A DNA stretch of 22,538 nt, from contig JBEHYF010000085.1 in the NCBI GenBank assembly GCA_048498315.1, positions 1-22,538 of the forward strand, written 5' to 3'. Each line of letters opens with the position of its first letter. The stretch's first letter is position 1. The translations under genes were made by a program, and so were the position numbers. Origin of the DNA: Actinoallomurus sp048498315 (GTDB lineage Bacteria > Actinomycetota > Actinomycetes > Streptosporangiales > Streptosporangiaceae). The notes under the pieces were generated by a model. It did no database searches and had not been told where the DNA came from. It worked only from the letters and a program-made list of their open reading frames with translations. This document shows, piece after piece, positions 1 to 5,750 of this stretch.

Positions 1-48
1 GTGCGGCATGGTCAGGCTGCGGTGTGGCCAGAGTGCGGCGTGGTCAGG
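1..48. repeat. 16-bp tandem repeat, three copies, at the window edge
   Basis: Three consecutive 16-base units occupy 1-16, 17-32 and 33-48. The first and third differ at one base (position 8 of the unit, A versus G); the middle one is more diverged but keeps TGCGG and TGG. The wrbA stop codon (44-46) lies in the third unit. The array may continue to the left, outside the window. Confidence 0.6.
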
Positions 49-658
49 CGAGCAGCCGGCCGCGCTGTAGCGTCTCGGCGACTTCGATCGCCCGCCGCAC
101 CTGGAACTCCACCGCCGCCAGTTCCAGCTCGCCCGGCATGTCCTCGCCGTTGTCGGATGTGTGGCTGGCGCCGTACGGGTTGGCGGCCTGGAACTGGACC
201 GGGTCGGCGTAGCCGGGCGGCACGATGATCGAGCCCCAGTGGTAGAAGGTGTTGTTCAACGCCAGGATCGTCGACTCCTGGCCACCGTGCCGGGTCGCGG
301 CGGCGGTGAACGACGTGCCCACCTTGTTCACCAGCTTGCCCTGCGCCCACAGTGGCCCGGTGGTGTCGAGGAACTGCTTCATCTGCGCGGCCGGCAGGCC
401 GTACCGCGTCGGCGCGCCGAGCACGATCACGTCGGCCCACTCCAGGTCGTCGAGCGAGGCCTCGGCGACGTGCCGGGTGGCGGCGACGTGCGCGGCCCAG
501 CCCTGGTTCGAGGCGATCGCCTGCTCGGGCGCCAGCTCGCGCACCTTGCGCAGCCGCGCCTCGGCACCCGCCTTCTCCGCCGCCATGGCGGCCTGCCTGG
601 CGAGCTGGAACACGGTGCCGGTGGCGGAGTAGTAGATGACGGCCGCCTTGATGGGCAT
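44..658 (-). CDS. wrbA: WrbA-type NAD(P)H:quinone oxidoreductase (flavodoxin-like)
   Basis: This 204-residue protein belongs to the WrbA branch of the flavodoxin fold: cytoplasmic FMN enzymes that reduce quinones by two electrons. The N-terminal strand runs into the FMN-phosphate loop YSATGTV (residues 10-16). Further on are the family stretches GAPTRYG, a GPLW segment and NNTFYHWGSIIVPPGY. Length matches the family (about 200). The start is ATG at 658: a GAGGAG Shine-Dalgarno sits just upstream and the protein then begins MPIKAAVIYYS. An upstream in-frame start at 712 would add 18 residues with no ribosome site. It is divergent from the MarR gene at 968 and is probably its target, as MarR proteins often control adjacent quinone or electrophile detoxification genes (inference). 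The long leader, about 250 bases from the candidate promoter at 918-945, holds a coding-like stretch described separately. Confidence 0.92.
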   Translation of the reverse strand: MPIKAAVIYYSATGTVFQLARQAAMAAEKAGAEARLRKVRELAPEQAIASNQGWAAHVAATRHVAEASLDDLEWADVIVLGAPTRYGLPAAQMKQFLDTTGPLWAQGKLVNKVGTSFTAAATRHGGQESTILALNNTFYHWGSIIVPPGYADPVQFQAANPYGASHTSDNGEDMPGELELAAVEFQVRRAIEVAETLQRGRLLA

Positions 659-680
659 GCGAACTCCTCGCGGTCCAAAG

Positions 681-704
681 GGAACGAGCGCCGGAACGAG
701 CGTC
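681..704. repeat. 12-bp direct repeat in the wrbA leader
   Basis: Two tandem copies of GGAACGAGCGYC (681-692 and 693-704) lie 23 bases upstream of the wrbA start. No function can be assigned; they could be a slippage duplication. Confidence 0.4.
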
Positions 705-779
705 CCCTCCATCAGAAACGGGCGAGTCGACTCGGGGACGCGGCCGTGCGGGCGCGGGCCGGCGCCGGGCCTCGGCCCC

Positions 780-914
780 GCTCAGGCGGGCACCCGGCGC
801 GACCGTGGCGTGCGGGTAGGTGATCGGCGCGTAGGTCACGCCCTCGTGCCCGGCCGGCTCGCGCACGATGGACGAGCCGCCGTCGCCGGTCGGCAGGGCG
901 ACGTCGCGCGGCAC
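780..914 (-). pseudogene. Coding-like remnant or small ORF in the wrbA leader
   Basis: Read on the minus strand from GTG at 914, the first 40 codons all end in G or C while second positions are mixed, the signature of real coding sequence in this genome. The peptide begins MPRDVALPTGDG and includes SSIVREPAGHEGVTY and APITYPHATV. I do not recognise a family. Coding character fades after about residue 45, and the frame then runs on antisense and out of phase with wrbA without a stop, so any original gene is broken or short. The -10 of the minus-strand promoter ends at 918, only three bases before this GTG, so the ORF could not start there from that transcript unless initiation is unusually close. 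Confidence 0.3.
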
Positions 915-917
915 ATA

Positions 918-945
918 CCCTAGCGGAAATTCGTTGAAAGTTCAA
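918..945 (-). promoter_or_regulatory. Candidate promoter for wrbA
   Basis: On the minus strand, TTGAAC (945-940) and TAGGGT (923-918) are separated by 16 bases, a good vegetative actinobacterial promoter. The predicted transcription start is near 911, giving wrbA a leader of about 250 bases. The -35 abuts the -35 of the opposite marR promoter. Confidence 0.6.
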
Positions 946-951
946 TTAACT
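934..951. promoter_or_regulatory. Candidate MarR operator
   Basis: Two overlapping inverted repeats are present: the perfect TTGAAAGTTCAA with arms TTGAA/TTCAA (934-945), and AGTT-N5-AACT (939-951). They cover both -35 hexamers, so a dimer bound here would shut both divergent promoters at once. Binding by the neighbouring MarR protein is inferred from position. Confidence 0.55.
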
Positions 952-961
952 CGCGTATGAT
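934..961 (+). promoter_or_regulatory. marR promoter, probably leaderless
   Basis: TTGAAA (934-939) and TATGAT (956-961) are 16 bases apart, a near-consensus promoter. The ATG of marR begins seven bases after the end of the -10, so transcription is expected to start at or next to the A of the start codon. Confidence 0.75.
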
Positions 962-967
962 GGGGTC

Positions 968-1429
968 ATGAGAGAACCGCGCTGGCTGGATGCGTCGCAA
1001 CAGCGCGACTGGCGCTCGTACATCGAGGGTAGCGTGCGCCTCGCCGATCTCCTCGACCGCGCGCTCAAGGCACAGCACGGAATCACCACCGCCGAGTACG
1101 AGATCCTCGTGCGGCTGTCGGAGGCTCCCGGGCGGCGGCTGCGGATGGCCGAGCTCGCCGAGCACGCGAGCCAGTCGCGCAGCCGGCTCTCCCACACCGT
1201 CGCCCGCCTCGAATGCAAGGGCCTGGTCGCCCGCGGAAGCTGCGGTGCCGACCGGCGCGGCGTCAACGCCGAGCTCACCGACGCGGGTTTCGCCTTCCTC
1301 GAACGCGCCGCCCGCGACCACGTCGAGACCGTGCGCGAATTCTTCATCGACGTGATCGAGCCCGCCGACCTGGAGGCCGTCGGCCGCGCGTTCCGCGCGG
1401 TCGCCGACCGGGTCGCCAAGGCCCGGTGA
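968..1429 (+). CDS. MarR-family transcriptional regulator
   Basis: A 153-residue winged-helix regulator of the MarR family. It opens with an alpha-helical dimerisation segment (residues 8-38), followed by a helix-turn-helix around 58-88 (MAELAEHASQSRSRLSHTV, then LECKGLV), a wing with the family pattern C-GADRRGV (92-99), and C-terminal dimer helices (107-150). Cys83 and Cys92 flank the recognition helix and wing. Cysteines placed like this can sense oxidants or quinones in some MarR proteins, which would fit a wrbA target, but sensing is inference. Start ATG 968 has no usable Shine-Dalgarno and lies directly at the predicted transcription start. The gene probably represses itself and wrbA through the shared palindrome. 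Confidence 0.93.
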   Translation: MREPRWLDASQQRDWRSYIEGSVRLADLLDRALKAQHGITTAEYEILVRLSEAPGRRLRMAELAEHASQSRSRLSHTVARLECKGLVARGSCGADRRGVNAELTDAGFAFLERAARDHVETVREFFIDVIEPADLEAVGRAFRAVADRVAKAR

Positions 1430-1597
1430 ACCGGCGCCGGCGAGGCGGCCACCCTTCGTGAACCAGGCCCTCCGGACGCACCACCCGGCACACCGCGCAG
1501 AAGGCACCGCGGCGCACCCGAGGAGAGGGCCGCACGCGGATCCACGCGACGGCGGCACGCGGATCGGCGAGCACAGGGCATCGGCGAGCGCGGCGGC

Positions 1598-1915
1598 TCA
1601 GGCGCTCAACCCGGTGCAGAAGCCGAGGGAGAACACGGTCATGAACGTCCAGCCGCACATCAGCCCGATGCCGTACAGCCTCATGAACCCGGTCATCTTG
1701 GAGGCGAGGAACCCGCCGAGCCCGAACGCGAGGAGCATCAGCGCCAAGGCCTGGGCGAGCAGGCTGTAGTCCTTGCCGTGCACGACGTTCGTCTCGAACG
1801 AGGCCGACATCATGATGGCGTCGACGACGGTGAACGTGCACAGGCCGCCGCCGACGGCGGTGATCTCGCGCATGCCGAGCAGGGGCCGTCGCTTCCCGCC
1901 TGTGCCCACCGTCAT
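1598..1915 (-). CDS. Small three-helix membrane protein, unknown function
   Basis: This 105-residue protein has three hydrophobic segments: about 19-38 (AVGGGLCTFTVVDAIMMSA), 52-71 (LLAQALALMLLAFGLGGFLA) and 80-102. A short basic N-terminus (GGKRRP) suggests a cytoplasmic start. I do not recognise the family. The start chosen is ATG 1915, six bases after a GGGGA ribosome site. An earlier GTG at 1984 would add a Pro/Gly-rich stretch and lies upstream of a candidate promoter (TTCGTC 1980-1975, 17-base spacer, TACCCT 1957-1952), so it is unlikely. It is convergent with marR and divergent from the M15 lipoprotein. Confidence 0.65.
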   Translation of the reverse strand: MTVGTGGKRRPLLGMREITAVGGGLCTFTVVDAIMMSASFETNVVHGKDYSLLAQALALMLLAFGLGGFLASKMTGFMRLYGIGLMCGWTFMTVFSLGFCTGLSA

Positions 1916-1997
1916 CGGTCCCCGCACGTCCGCTACCCCACCATGAGGGCCAGGGTAGATCGCTCTCCAAATCGGACGAAGCACAGCTCAGGGCATG

Positions 1998-2010
1998 TAA
2001 TGCTTCCGTT
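1998..2010 (+). promoter_or_regulatory. Candidate -10 of a leaderless transcript (M15 lipoprotein)
   Basis: TAATGC (1998-2003) is followed by seven bases and the ATG at 2011. There is no Shine-Dalgarno before that ATG. No convincing -35 is visible. Confidence 0.4.
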
Positions 2011-2754
2011 ATGCATCGCCTGACACTGACCGCCGTCCTGGCCGGCGCGGCCGTTGCCCTCGCGGCCTGCGGCGGAGGGTCGTCGTCGGGGACGGCGACG
2101 CCACCGAACTCACCCGTGTCGGCACCCGCCGCCTCGCCGACGCCGTCGCCCTCGGCCACCGCCACGGCGCCGCCGCGTCGCCCGCTGGCGTTCACCGCGC
2201 AGATCTCGAAGATCCCCTCCCGCGCGACGTTGCGGTACTCCTGGCACGCCGGCTGCCCCGTCGGCATCGGCGGGCTCCGGCTGATCCGGATGACCTACTG
2301 GGGCATGGACCACCGGCCGCACGAGGGCGAGATGGTGGTGAACGCACACGTCGCCACCAAGATCGTAAAGGTGTTCCGCAAGCTGTACGACGAGCGGTAC
2401 CCGATCCGGCGCATGGAGCTCGTCGACAAGTACAAGGGCAGCGACTTCGCCTCGATCGAGGCGGACAACACCTCGGCGTTCAACTGCCGCAACGCGACCG
2501 GGTCCAGCAGCTGGTCACAACACGCTTACGGCCTCGCCGTCGACCTGAACACGTGCGAGAACCCGTATGTGTACTCCGGCGGGCACATCGACCATCCGCG
2601 CTGCGTGAAGTACGGGAACCGCAGGCGGCACGATCCCGGCCTGATCCACGACGGGGACAAGGTGGTCAGGGCGTTCGCCTCGATCGGCTGGGGCTGGGGC
2701 GGCCACTGGGGCGGCCCGTGGGACTACCAGCACTTCTCCGCGAACGGCCACTGA
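2011..2754 (+). CDS. M15-family D,D-carboxypeptidase/endopeptidase-like lipoprotein
   Basis: A 247-residue predicted lipoprotein. The signal peptide ends in a lipobox LAAC with Cys20 as the lipid-modified residue. A Ser/Thr/Pro-rich linker (about 21-58) spaces the enzyme from the membrane. The catalytic domain (about 75-247) carries M15 zinc signatures: SQHAYGLAVDL, giving His171 and Asp178 as ligands, and WDYQHF near the C-terminus, giving Asp238 as likely catalytic acid/base and His241 as third ligand. The WDYQHF ending resembles the L-Ala-D-Glu/D-Ala-D-Ala endopeptidase branch (M15C/VanY type); exact bond specificity cannot be read. It would act on peptidoglycan stem peptides outside the membrane. 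Start ATG 2011 is fixed by the signal peptide. A bidirectional hairpin follows directly after the stop. Confidence 0.88.
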   Translation: MHRLTLTAVLAGAAVALAACGGGSSSGTATPPNSPVSAPAASPTPSPSATATAPPRRPLAFTAQISKIPSRATLRYSWHAGCPVGIGGLRLIRMTYWGMDHRPHEGEMVVNAHVATKIVKVFRKLYDERYPIRRMELVDKYKGSDFASIEADNTSAFNCRNATGSSSWSQHAYGLAVDLNTCENPYVYSGGHIDHPRCVKYGNRRRHDPGLIHDGDKVVRAFASIGWGWGGHWGGPWDYQHFSANGH

Positions 2755-2781
2755 CGCCGCGCGAGGCGTCAGGCCGCGGCG
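2755..2781. terminator. Bidirectional terminator hairpin
   Basis: CGCCGCG (2755-2761) and CGCGGCG (2775-2781) form a perfect 7-bp stem filling the 29-base gap between the convergent M15 lipoprotein and 53-aa genes. There is no T-tract, as is usual in actinobacteria. Confidence 0.55.
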
Positions 2782-2783
2782 GG

Positions 2784-2945
2784 TCAGAAGGCCAGCAGCG
2801 CCACGACGACCACGAGCACCGCGACGGCGATCGCGACACCGATGATCAGCCCGGTGTTCGGCCCGGACGCCGCGGCGTCACCCCGGTCGGCGAAGGCACG
2901 GAACTGCTGGGTGCTCCCCGCCGGGTCCTGTTCGTTGTTCGGCAT
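2784..2945 (-). CDS. 53-aa single-pass membrane protein
   Basis: A 53-residue protein with a polar N-terminal half (MPNNEQDPAGSTQQFRAF...) and one strongly hydrophobic C-terminal helix (residues 32-52, GLIIGVAIAVAVLVVVVALL), ending in Phe at the stop. The topology suggests a tail-anchored protein facing the cytoplasm. I recognise no family. Start ATG 2945 is supported by TATGGT (2958-2953) seven bases upstream and the absence of a Shine-Dalgarno, i.e. a leaderless start. A TTGACC at 2978-2973 would be a -35 but gives a spacer of only 14. The same minus-strand frame is open far upstream, but that part lacks coding character. Confidence 0.6.
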   Translation of the reverse strand: MPNNEQDPAGSTQQFRAFADRGDAAASGPNTGLIIGVAIAVAVLVVVVALLAF

Positions 2946-3180
2946 GCAGCAGACCATAGTGGAAAAAGCCGAGGTCAACCCGCTTTTCCGGCAACGAGGA
3001 CGGCGTCCGCACACGAAGGTCGTTGCGCATCGCGCCCTTTTCCGGGTCCCGGGGAACGGGACGCCCTCCCGAGCGGCCGGATGCGGCCGCCGCCAACCCG
3101 GCGGGCCCCGCACCCGGCCCGACCGGGGACGTCGCACGGGCGGCGCGCAGAGCGACATGTGCGGCGCGCCTCCGGCGCGC

Positions 3181-3210
3181 TTCACAAAAGGTAGAAATTC
3201 CGCATACCGT
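3181..3210 (+). promoter_or_regulatory. Candidate leaderless promoter of the 54-aa ORF
   Basis: TTCACA (3181-3186) and TACCGT (3205-3210) are 18 bases apart. The GTG at 3218 starts after exactly seven bases, the same layout as other starts in this window. Confidence 0.45.
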
Positions 3211-3217
3211 GCGTGCG

Positions 3218-3382
3218 GTGGGCGGACCGGGACTACGGGCCGAGACAGCGAGCGGCGAGTCGTACGACGCCCCCTCTGACGCATTGCTGTTCCGTCTGAT
3301 CGACGAGGTCGGCCCCGGCAACCAGCACCTGATCGTCGACCGGATCGACGCTCCGGACCGCCAGCACTACATGCAGGTCTAA
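3218..3382 (+). CDS. 54-aa ORF, probably the 5' fragment of a larger gene
   Basis: From GTG 3218 the ORF encodes 54 residues. The second half (SDALLFRLIDEVGPGNQHL, then IVDRIDAPDRQHYMQV) looks like an ordinary folded-protein N-terminus, with an amphipathic helix and a beta-strand pair, and its codons are mostly G/C-ended. It stops abruptly at TAA (3380-3382), which overlaps the first base of a large inverted repeat. Such a start followed by a break suggests a truncated gene. It recalls the opening of small immunity-like proteins found in actinomycetes, but I cannot confirm that. It may still be expressed because its promoter looks intact. An alternative GTG start is at 3209. Confidence 0.45.
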   Translation: MGGPGLRAETASGESYDAPSDALLFRLIDEVGPGNQHLIVDRIDAPDRQHYMQV

Positions 3383-3443
3383 CATCCAGCCCTGGAGGTG
3401 TGCTGCCCGCGCATCCCGTGCGCCACCTTCCAGGGCTGGATGT
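3382..3443. repeat. Large inverted repeat, 15+4 bp stem with inner hairpin
   Basis: ACATCCAGCCCTGGA (3382-3396) pairs perfectly with 3429-3443. GGTG (3397-3400) continues the stem with CACC (3424-3427) after a one-base bulge. Inside, GCGCA (3409-3413) pairs with TGCGC (3419-3423). It starts at the last base of the 54-aa ORF stop codon. It could be a very stable terminator or a short MITE-like relic. No flanking target duplication longer than one base is visible, and there is no T-tract. Confidence 0.75.
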
Positions 3444-3506
3444 ACGGCTCGCACCGACCCGGCCGCGCCCGGCGTCGTGACGGCACCGGGCCGCCGCTCG
3501 GACCGC

Positions 3507-3512
3507 TATGGT
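3507..3512 (+). promoter_or_regulatory. -10 element of tRNA-Ser
   Basis: TATGGT lies 12 bases before the mature 5' end of the tRNA, which puts the transcription start about five bases upstream of it. No good -35 is seen. Confidence 0.4.
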
Positions 3513-3523
3513 GGGCATGGCCG

Positions 3524-3612
3524 GGAGGGTTCGCATAGTGGACGAGTGCAGGCGCCTTGAAAGCGCCCAGGGCTGGGGACAGTCCTCGTGGGTTCGAATC
3601 CCACACCCTCCG
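3524..3612 (+). tRNA. tRNA-Ser (anticodon UGA)
   Basis: An 89-base class II tRNA. The acceptor stem GGAGGGT (3524-3530) pairs with ACCCTCC (3605-3611), with discriminator G3612 as expected for serine. The anticodon stem GGCGC/GCGCC encloses loop CTTGAAA (3556-3562), placing anticodon TGA at 3558-3560, which reads UCA and wobble UCN codons. A long variable arm follows, then T-stem GTGGG with loop TTCGAATC. CCA is not encoded (GCCG follows). It stands alone, not in a tRNA cluster. Confidence 0.97.
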
Positions 3613-3620
3613 CCGTGTGA

Positions 3621-3653
3621 TGTCCCGGGACACCGGTGATGTCGCAGGACATC
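3621..3653. repeat. Two palindromes directly behind tRNA-Ser
   Basis: TGTCCCGGGACA (3621-3632) is a perfect 12-base palindrome. GATGTC-GCAG-GACATC (3638-3653) is a second hairpin. Both are preceded by TGATGTC (first copy at 3618-3624, with GTGA upstream), so they look like two diverged copies of one unit. Confidence 0.6.
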
Positions 3654-3695
3654 GGAAACCCTCCGAGCCTTCGAGGCCGGAGGGTTTCCGATGTC
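3648..3695. terminator. 18-bp perfect hairpin, terminator for tRNA-Ser and/or the ATPase gene
   Basis: GACATCGGAAACCCTCCG (3648-3665) pairs perfectly with 3678-3695, and GCC/GGC (3667-3669/3675-3677) extends it around a TTCGA loop. It lies between tRNA-Ser (+) and the convergent ATPase gene ending at 3731 and can serve both. Its 5' arm GACATC is also the 3' arm of the upstream 3638-3653 hairpin, so the two structures exclude each other in RNA. Confidence 0.75.
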
Positions 3696-3730
3696 GGCCG
3701 GCGATCCGGGCGCGGCGCGAAAGGCGCGGG

Positions 3731-5629
3731 TCAGCGCGGCCAGGCGAAGCCGTCGCCGACCGTCGCGGCCAGCAGGAGGTAGGCGTCGCGGGTGGCCGCG
3801 GAGAGCTGGTCGAGCTCGACCTCGGCACCCTCCTCCAGGTGCGGGTCGTACGGGATGCGCACGACGGCGCGGCAGCGGCTCTCGAAGTGGGCCTGCAGCC
3901 GGTCGAGGTCGACGCTGCTGCGGCTGCGCGAGCGCACCATCGACAGCACGACGACGCCGTTGCGGACCAGATCGCCGTAGTGGTGCGCCTCCAGCCAGTC
4001 GAGCGTCGCAGACGCCGAGCGCGCGCCGTCCACCGACGGGGAGCTGACCAGCACGACCTGGTTCGCCAGGCCGAGCACGCCGGCCATCGCCGAGTGCAGC
4101 AGGCCGGTGCCGCAGTCGGTCAGGCAGATCGAGTAGAAGTGCTCCAGGACGTGCGCGACCGTGCGGTAGTCCTCCTCACTGAACGCCTCCGAGACCGCCG
4201 GGTCGCGGTCGGAGGCCAGCACCTCCAGCCGTGATGACGACTGCGAGGTGTAGGCCCGCACGTCGGCGTACCGCTGGATCTGCTGGTGCTCATTCAGCAG
4301 GTCGCGCACGGTCGTCGCGGTCTCCAGGCGCACCTTGTCCGACAGCGTGCCGCGGTCGGGGTTGGCGTCGACGGCGATCACCCGGTCGCCACGCAGCGAC
4401 GCGAGGGTGGCGCCGAGTCCGACGGTCGTCGTGGTCTTGCCGACGCCGCCCTTCAGGCTCATCACCGCCACCCGGTGATGCCCGCCGGCGACCGGCGTAC
4501 GGGCACGCGCCAGCAGCTCACGGCGGCGCAGCTCGGCCGGCGACTCGCCCGGGTGGATCACCCCGCCCGAGGCGCGGTACAGCGCGCGGCGCCAGCCGCG
4601 GCTCGGCGCGTGCCGGCGGCCGCGCAGCAGCATGTCGGCGCTGAGGCTGTCGGCCGTCTGCCCGCCGCCCTGCTGCTGGGGGTAGGCGTCCGGCAGCGGC
4701 GCCAGCGGCGGCCCCTCGCCGCCCTGCTGCTGCGGCGGGTAGGGCGGCGCGGCGTGGGGCGTGCCCTGGTCGTGCGGCGCTCCGTACTGCTGCTCCGGCA
4801 CCGGGGGCCCGGGATAGGGGCCCTGGTCGGCGACGGGCGCATGGCCGCCCGCGGCCGGCTGCGGTCCGTACCCAGGGGGACTCCCGGGGGGCGCGTAGCC
4901 CTGATAGCCCGGGTATCCCTGGTAGCCCGGGTAGCCCTGGTAGCCCTGGGCGTACGGGTCGAACCCGTCGGCCTGGGTCGCCTCGACCAGGGGCCGCTGC
5001 ATCTCGACGAGCTGGGTCTGCTCGGCGTCCTGTTGCTCGTAGCCGCCCTCCGAGGTCTCCTGCGGCCGCGGCTCCTGCACGTCGTAGGGGGCCGGGCCGT
5101 CTTGGGCGCCCGGAGGCGGTGCCGCGTCGTACGGCTGCGCGGGCTCGCCCGCGGCGGCGTCGTAGGCGCCGGCCTCCTGGTTCGCCGCGTCCGGCCGCCC
5201 GCCGTCGAACAGCGGCGGCGCGCCGACGGGGTTCTGCGGCGGGGCCGCGTTGTCGCCCGGCCCGTGACGCTCGTACGGCGGAGGACCGAAACCGGGTGGC
5301 CCGTACGGCGGGAAACCGGCCGCGTACTCGGGCATCGGCGCGCCCGGGAACTGCGGCGGCGGCTGATAGACACCGAAGTCCGGCGGCGGTGGGTACCCCG
5401 GCCCGGCCTGGCCGTAGGGCTGCCCCTCGGGCGGCGGGCCCGACGGGGCTGGCTGCTGCGGGGACGGGAAACTGGGCGCCGGCAGGGTGTTGGTCCAGGG
5501 GTTGGACTGCGGCGCGGCGTCTTCGAGGGCCTCGTCTCCGGACTCCGCGGACTCGCCGCTCATCGCATCAAGGGACGCGAGCTGTTCTTCGAGAGAACCG
5601 CCCGATTTATCCTGATCGTTTTTTGCCAC
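3731..5629 (-). CDS. EspI-like MinD/ParA-type ATPase with Pro/Gly/Tyr-rich N-terminal region
   Basis: A 632-residue protein in two parts. Residues 1 to about 340 are disordered and rich in Pro, Gly, Gln and Tyr, including tandem YQGYPG units. After a short bridge containing RGWRRALYRASGG (from 344), the C-terminal part is a SIMIBI-class ATPase: deviant Walker A KGGVGKTT (393-400), VIAVDANPDRG after the first strand, and LTDCGTG as Walker B-type region. This arrangement resembles mycobacterial EspI, an ESX-1-associated MinD-like ATPase, and similar type VII secretion or polar-positioning proteins (family knowledge). No ESX component lies nearby, so the partner is unknown. Start GTG 5629 is preferred because GAGGGGG precedes it; an in-frame ATG at 5668 lacks one. 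The promoter is TTGGTC (5711-5706), 16 bases, TAGGCT (5689-5684). Confidence 0.85.
   Translation of the reverse strand: MAKNDQDKSGGSLEEQLASLDAMSGESAESGDEALEDAAPQSNPWTNTLPAPSFPSPQQPAPSGPPPEGQPYGQAGPGYPPPPDFGVYQPPPQFPGAPMPEYAAGFPPYGPPGFGPPPYERHGPGDNAAPPQNPVGAPPLFDGGRPDAANQEAGAYDAAAGEPAQPYDAAPPPGAQDGPAPYDVQEPRPQETSEGGYEQQDAEQTQLVEMQRPLVEATQADGFDPYAQGYQGYPGYQGYPGYQGYAPPGSPPGYGPQPAAGGHAPVADQGPYPGPPVPEQQYGAPHDQGTPHAAPPYPPQQQGGEGPPLAPLPDAYPQQQGGGQTADSLSADMLLRGRRHAPSRGWRRALYRASGGVIHPGESPAELRRRELLARARTPVAGGHHRVAVMSLKGGVGKTTTTVGLGATLASLRGDRVIAVDANPDRGTLSDKVRLETATTVRDLLNEHQQIQRYADVRAYTSQSSSRLEVLASDRDPAVSEAFSEEDYRTVAHVLEHFYSICLTDCGTGLLHSAMAGVLGLANQVVLVSSPSVDGARSASATLDWLEAHHYGDLVRNGVVVLSMVRSRSRSSVDLDRLQAHFESRCRAVVRIPYDPHLEEGAEVELDQLSAATRDAYLLLAATVGDGFAWPR
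4890..4950 (-). repeat. 18-bp coding tandem repeat (YQGYPG units)
   Basis: About two and a half copies of an 18-base unit encode YQGYPG repeats in the low-complexity region of the ATPase. Synonymous differences (GGC/GGA, TAC/TAT) between copies suggest an older expansion kept at the protein level. Edges are approximate. Confidence 0.6.
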
Positions 5630-5683
5630 CAGGTCCCCCTCGCGGACGCGCAGTGGATGAATCAGCACGATATGTTCATCCGC

Positions 5684-5711
5684 AGCCTAAGCCACTACAG
5701 CCCTTGACCAA
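5684..5711 (-). promoter_or_regulatory. Promoter of the EspI-like ATPase gene
   Basis: TTGGTC (5711-5706) and TAGGCT (5689-5684) are separated by 16 bases on the minus strand. The expected start near 5677 gives a leader of about 48 bases ending in GAGGGGG before GTG 5629. Confidence 0.6.
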
Positions 5712-5737
5712 TACCGTGTCGCATCAGCATCCCCGGC

Positions 5738-5750
5738 TAACGTGATGGCC
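5738..5750 (+). promoter_or_regulatory. Candidate -10 of a leaderless qor-bpa transcript
   Basis: TAACGT (5738-5743) is followed by seven bases and ATG 5751. There is no Shine-Dalgarno. A TTGACC at 5704-5709 is too far away (28 bases) to be its -35. Confidence 0.4.

Noticed and set aside
12..914. 300-residue minus-strand ORF spanning wrbA
   Set aside because: Out of phase with wrbA and Arg/Ala-rich over its length; only its first 45 codons look coding, reported separately as a remnant.
1458..1769. 103-aa plus-strand ORF
   Set aside because: Mostly antisense to the three-helix membrane protein, and its codon pattern is not coding.
3524..3612. Attachment site of an integrated element at tRNA-Ser
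   Set aside because: No integrase gene and no duplicated tRNA 3' end was noticed in the window; only nearby inverted repeats hint at past events.
4286..5707. 473-aa plus-strand ORF opposite the ATPase
   Set aside because: Composition is a mirror of the Pro/Gly-rich coding strand; open only because of high GC.
5704..5743. TTGACC and TAACGT as a full promoter for the quinone reductase gene
   Set aside because: Spacer would be 28 bases, far outside 16-18; only the -10 is kept.
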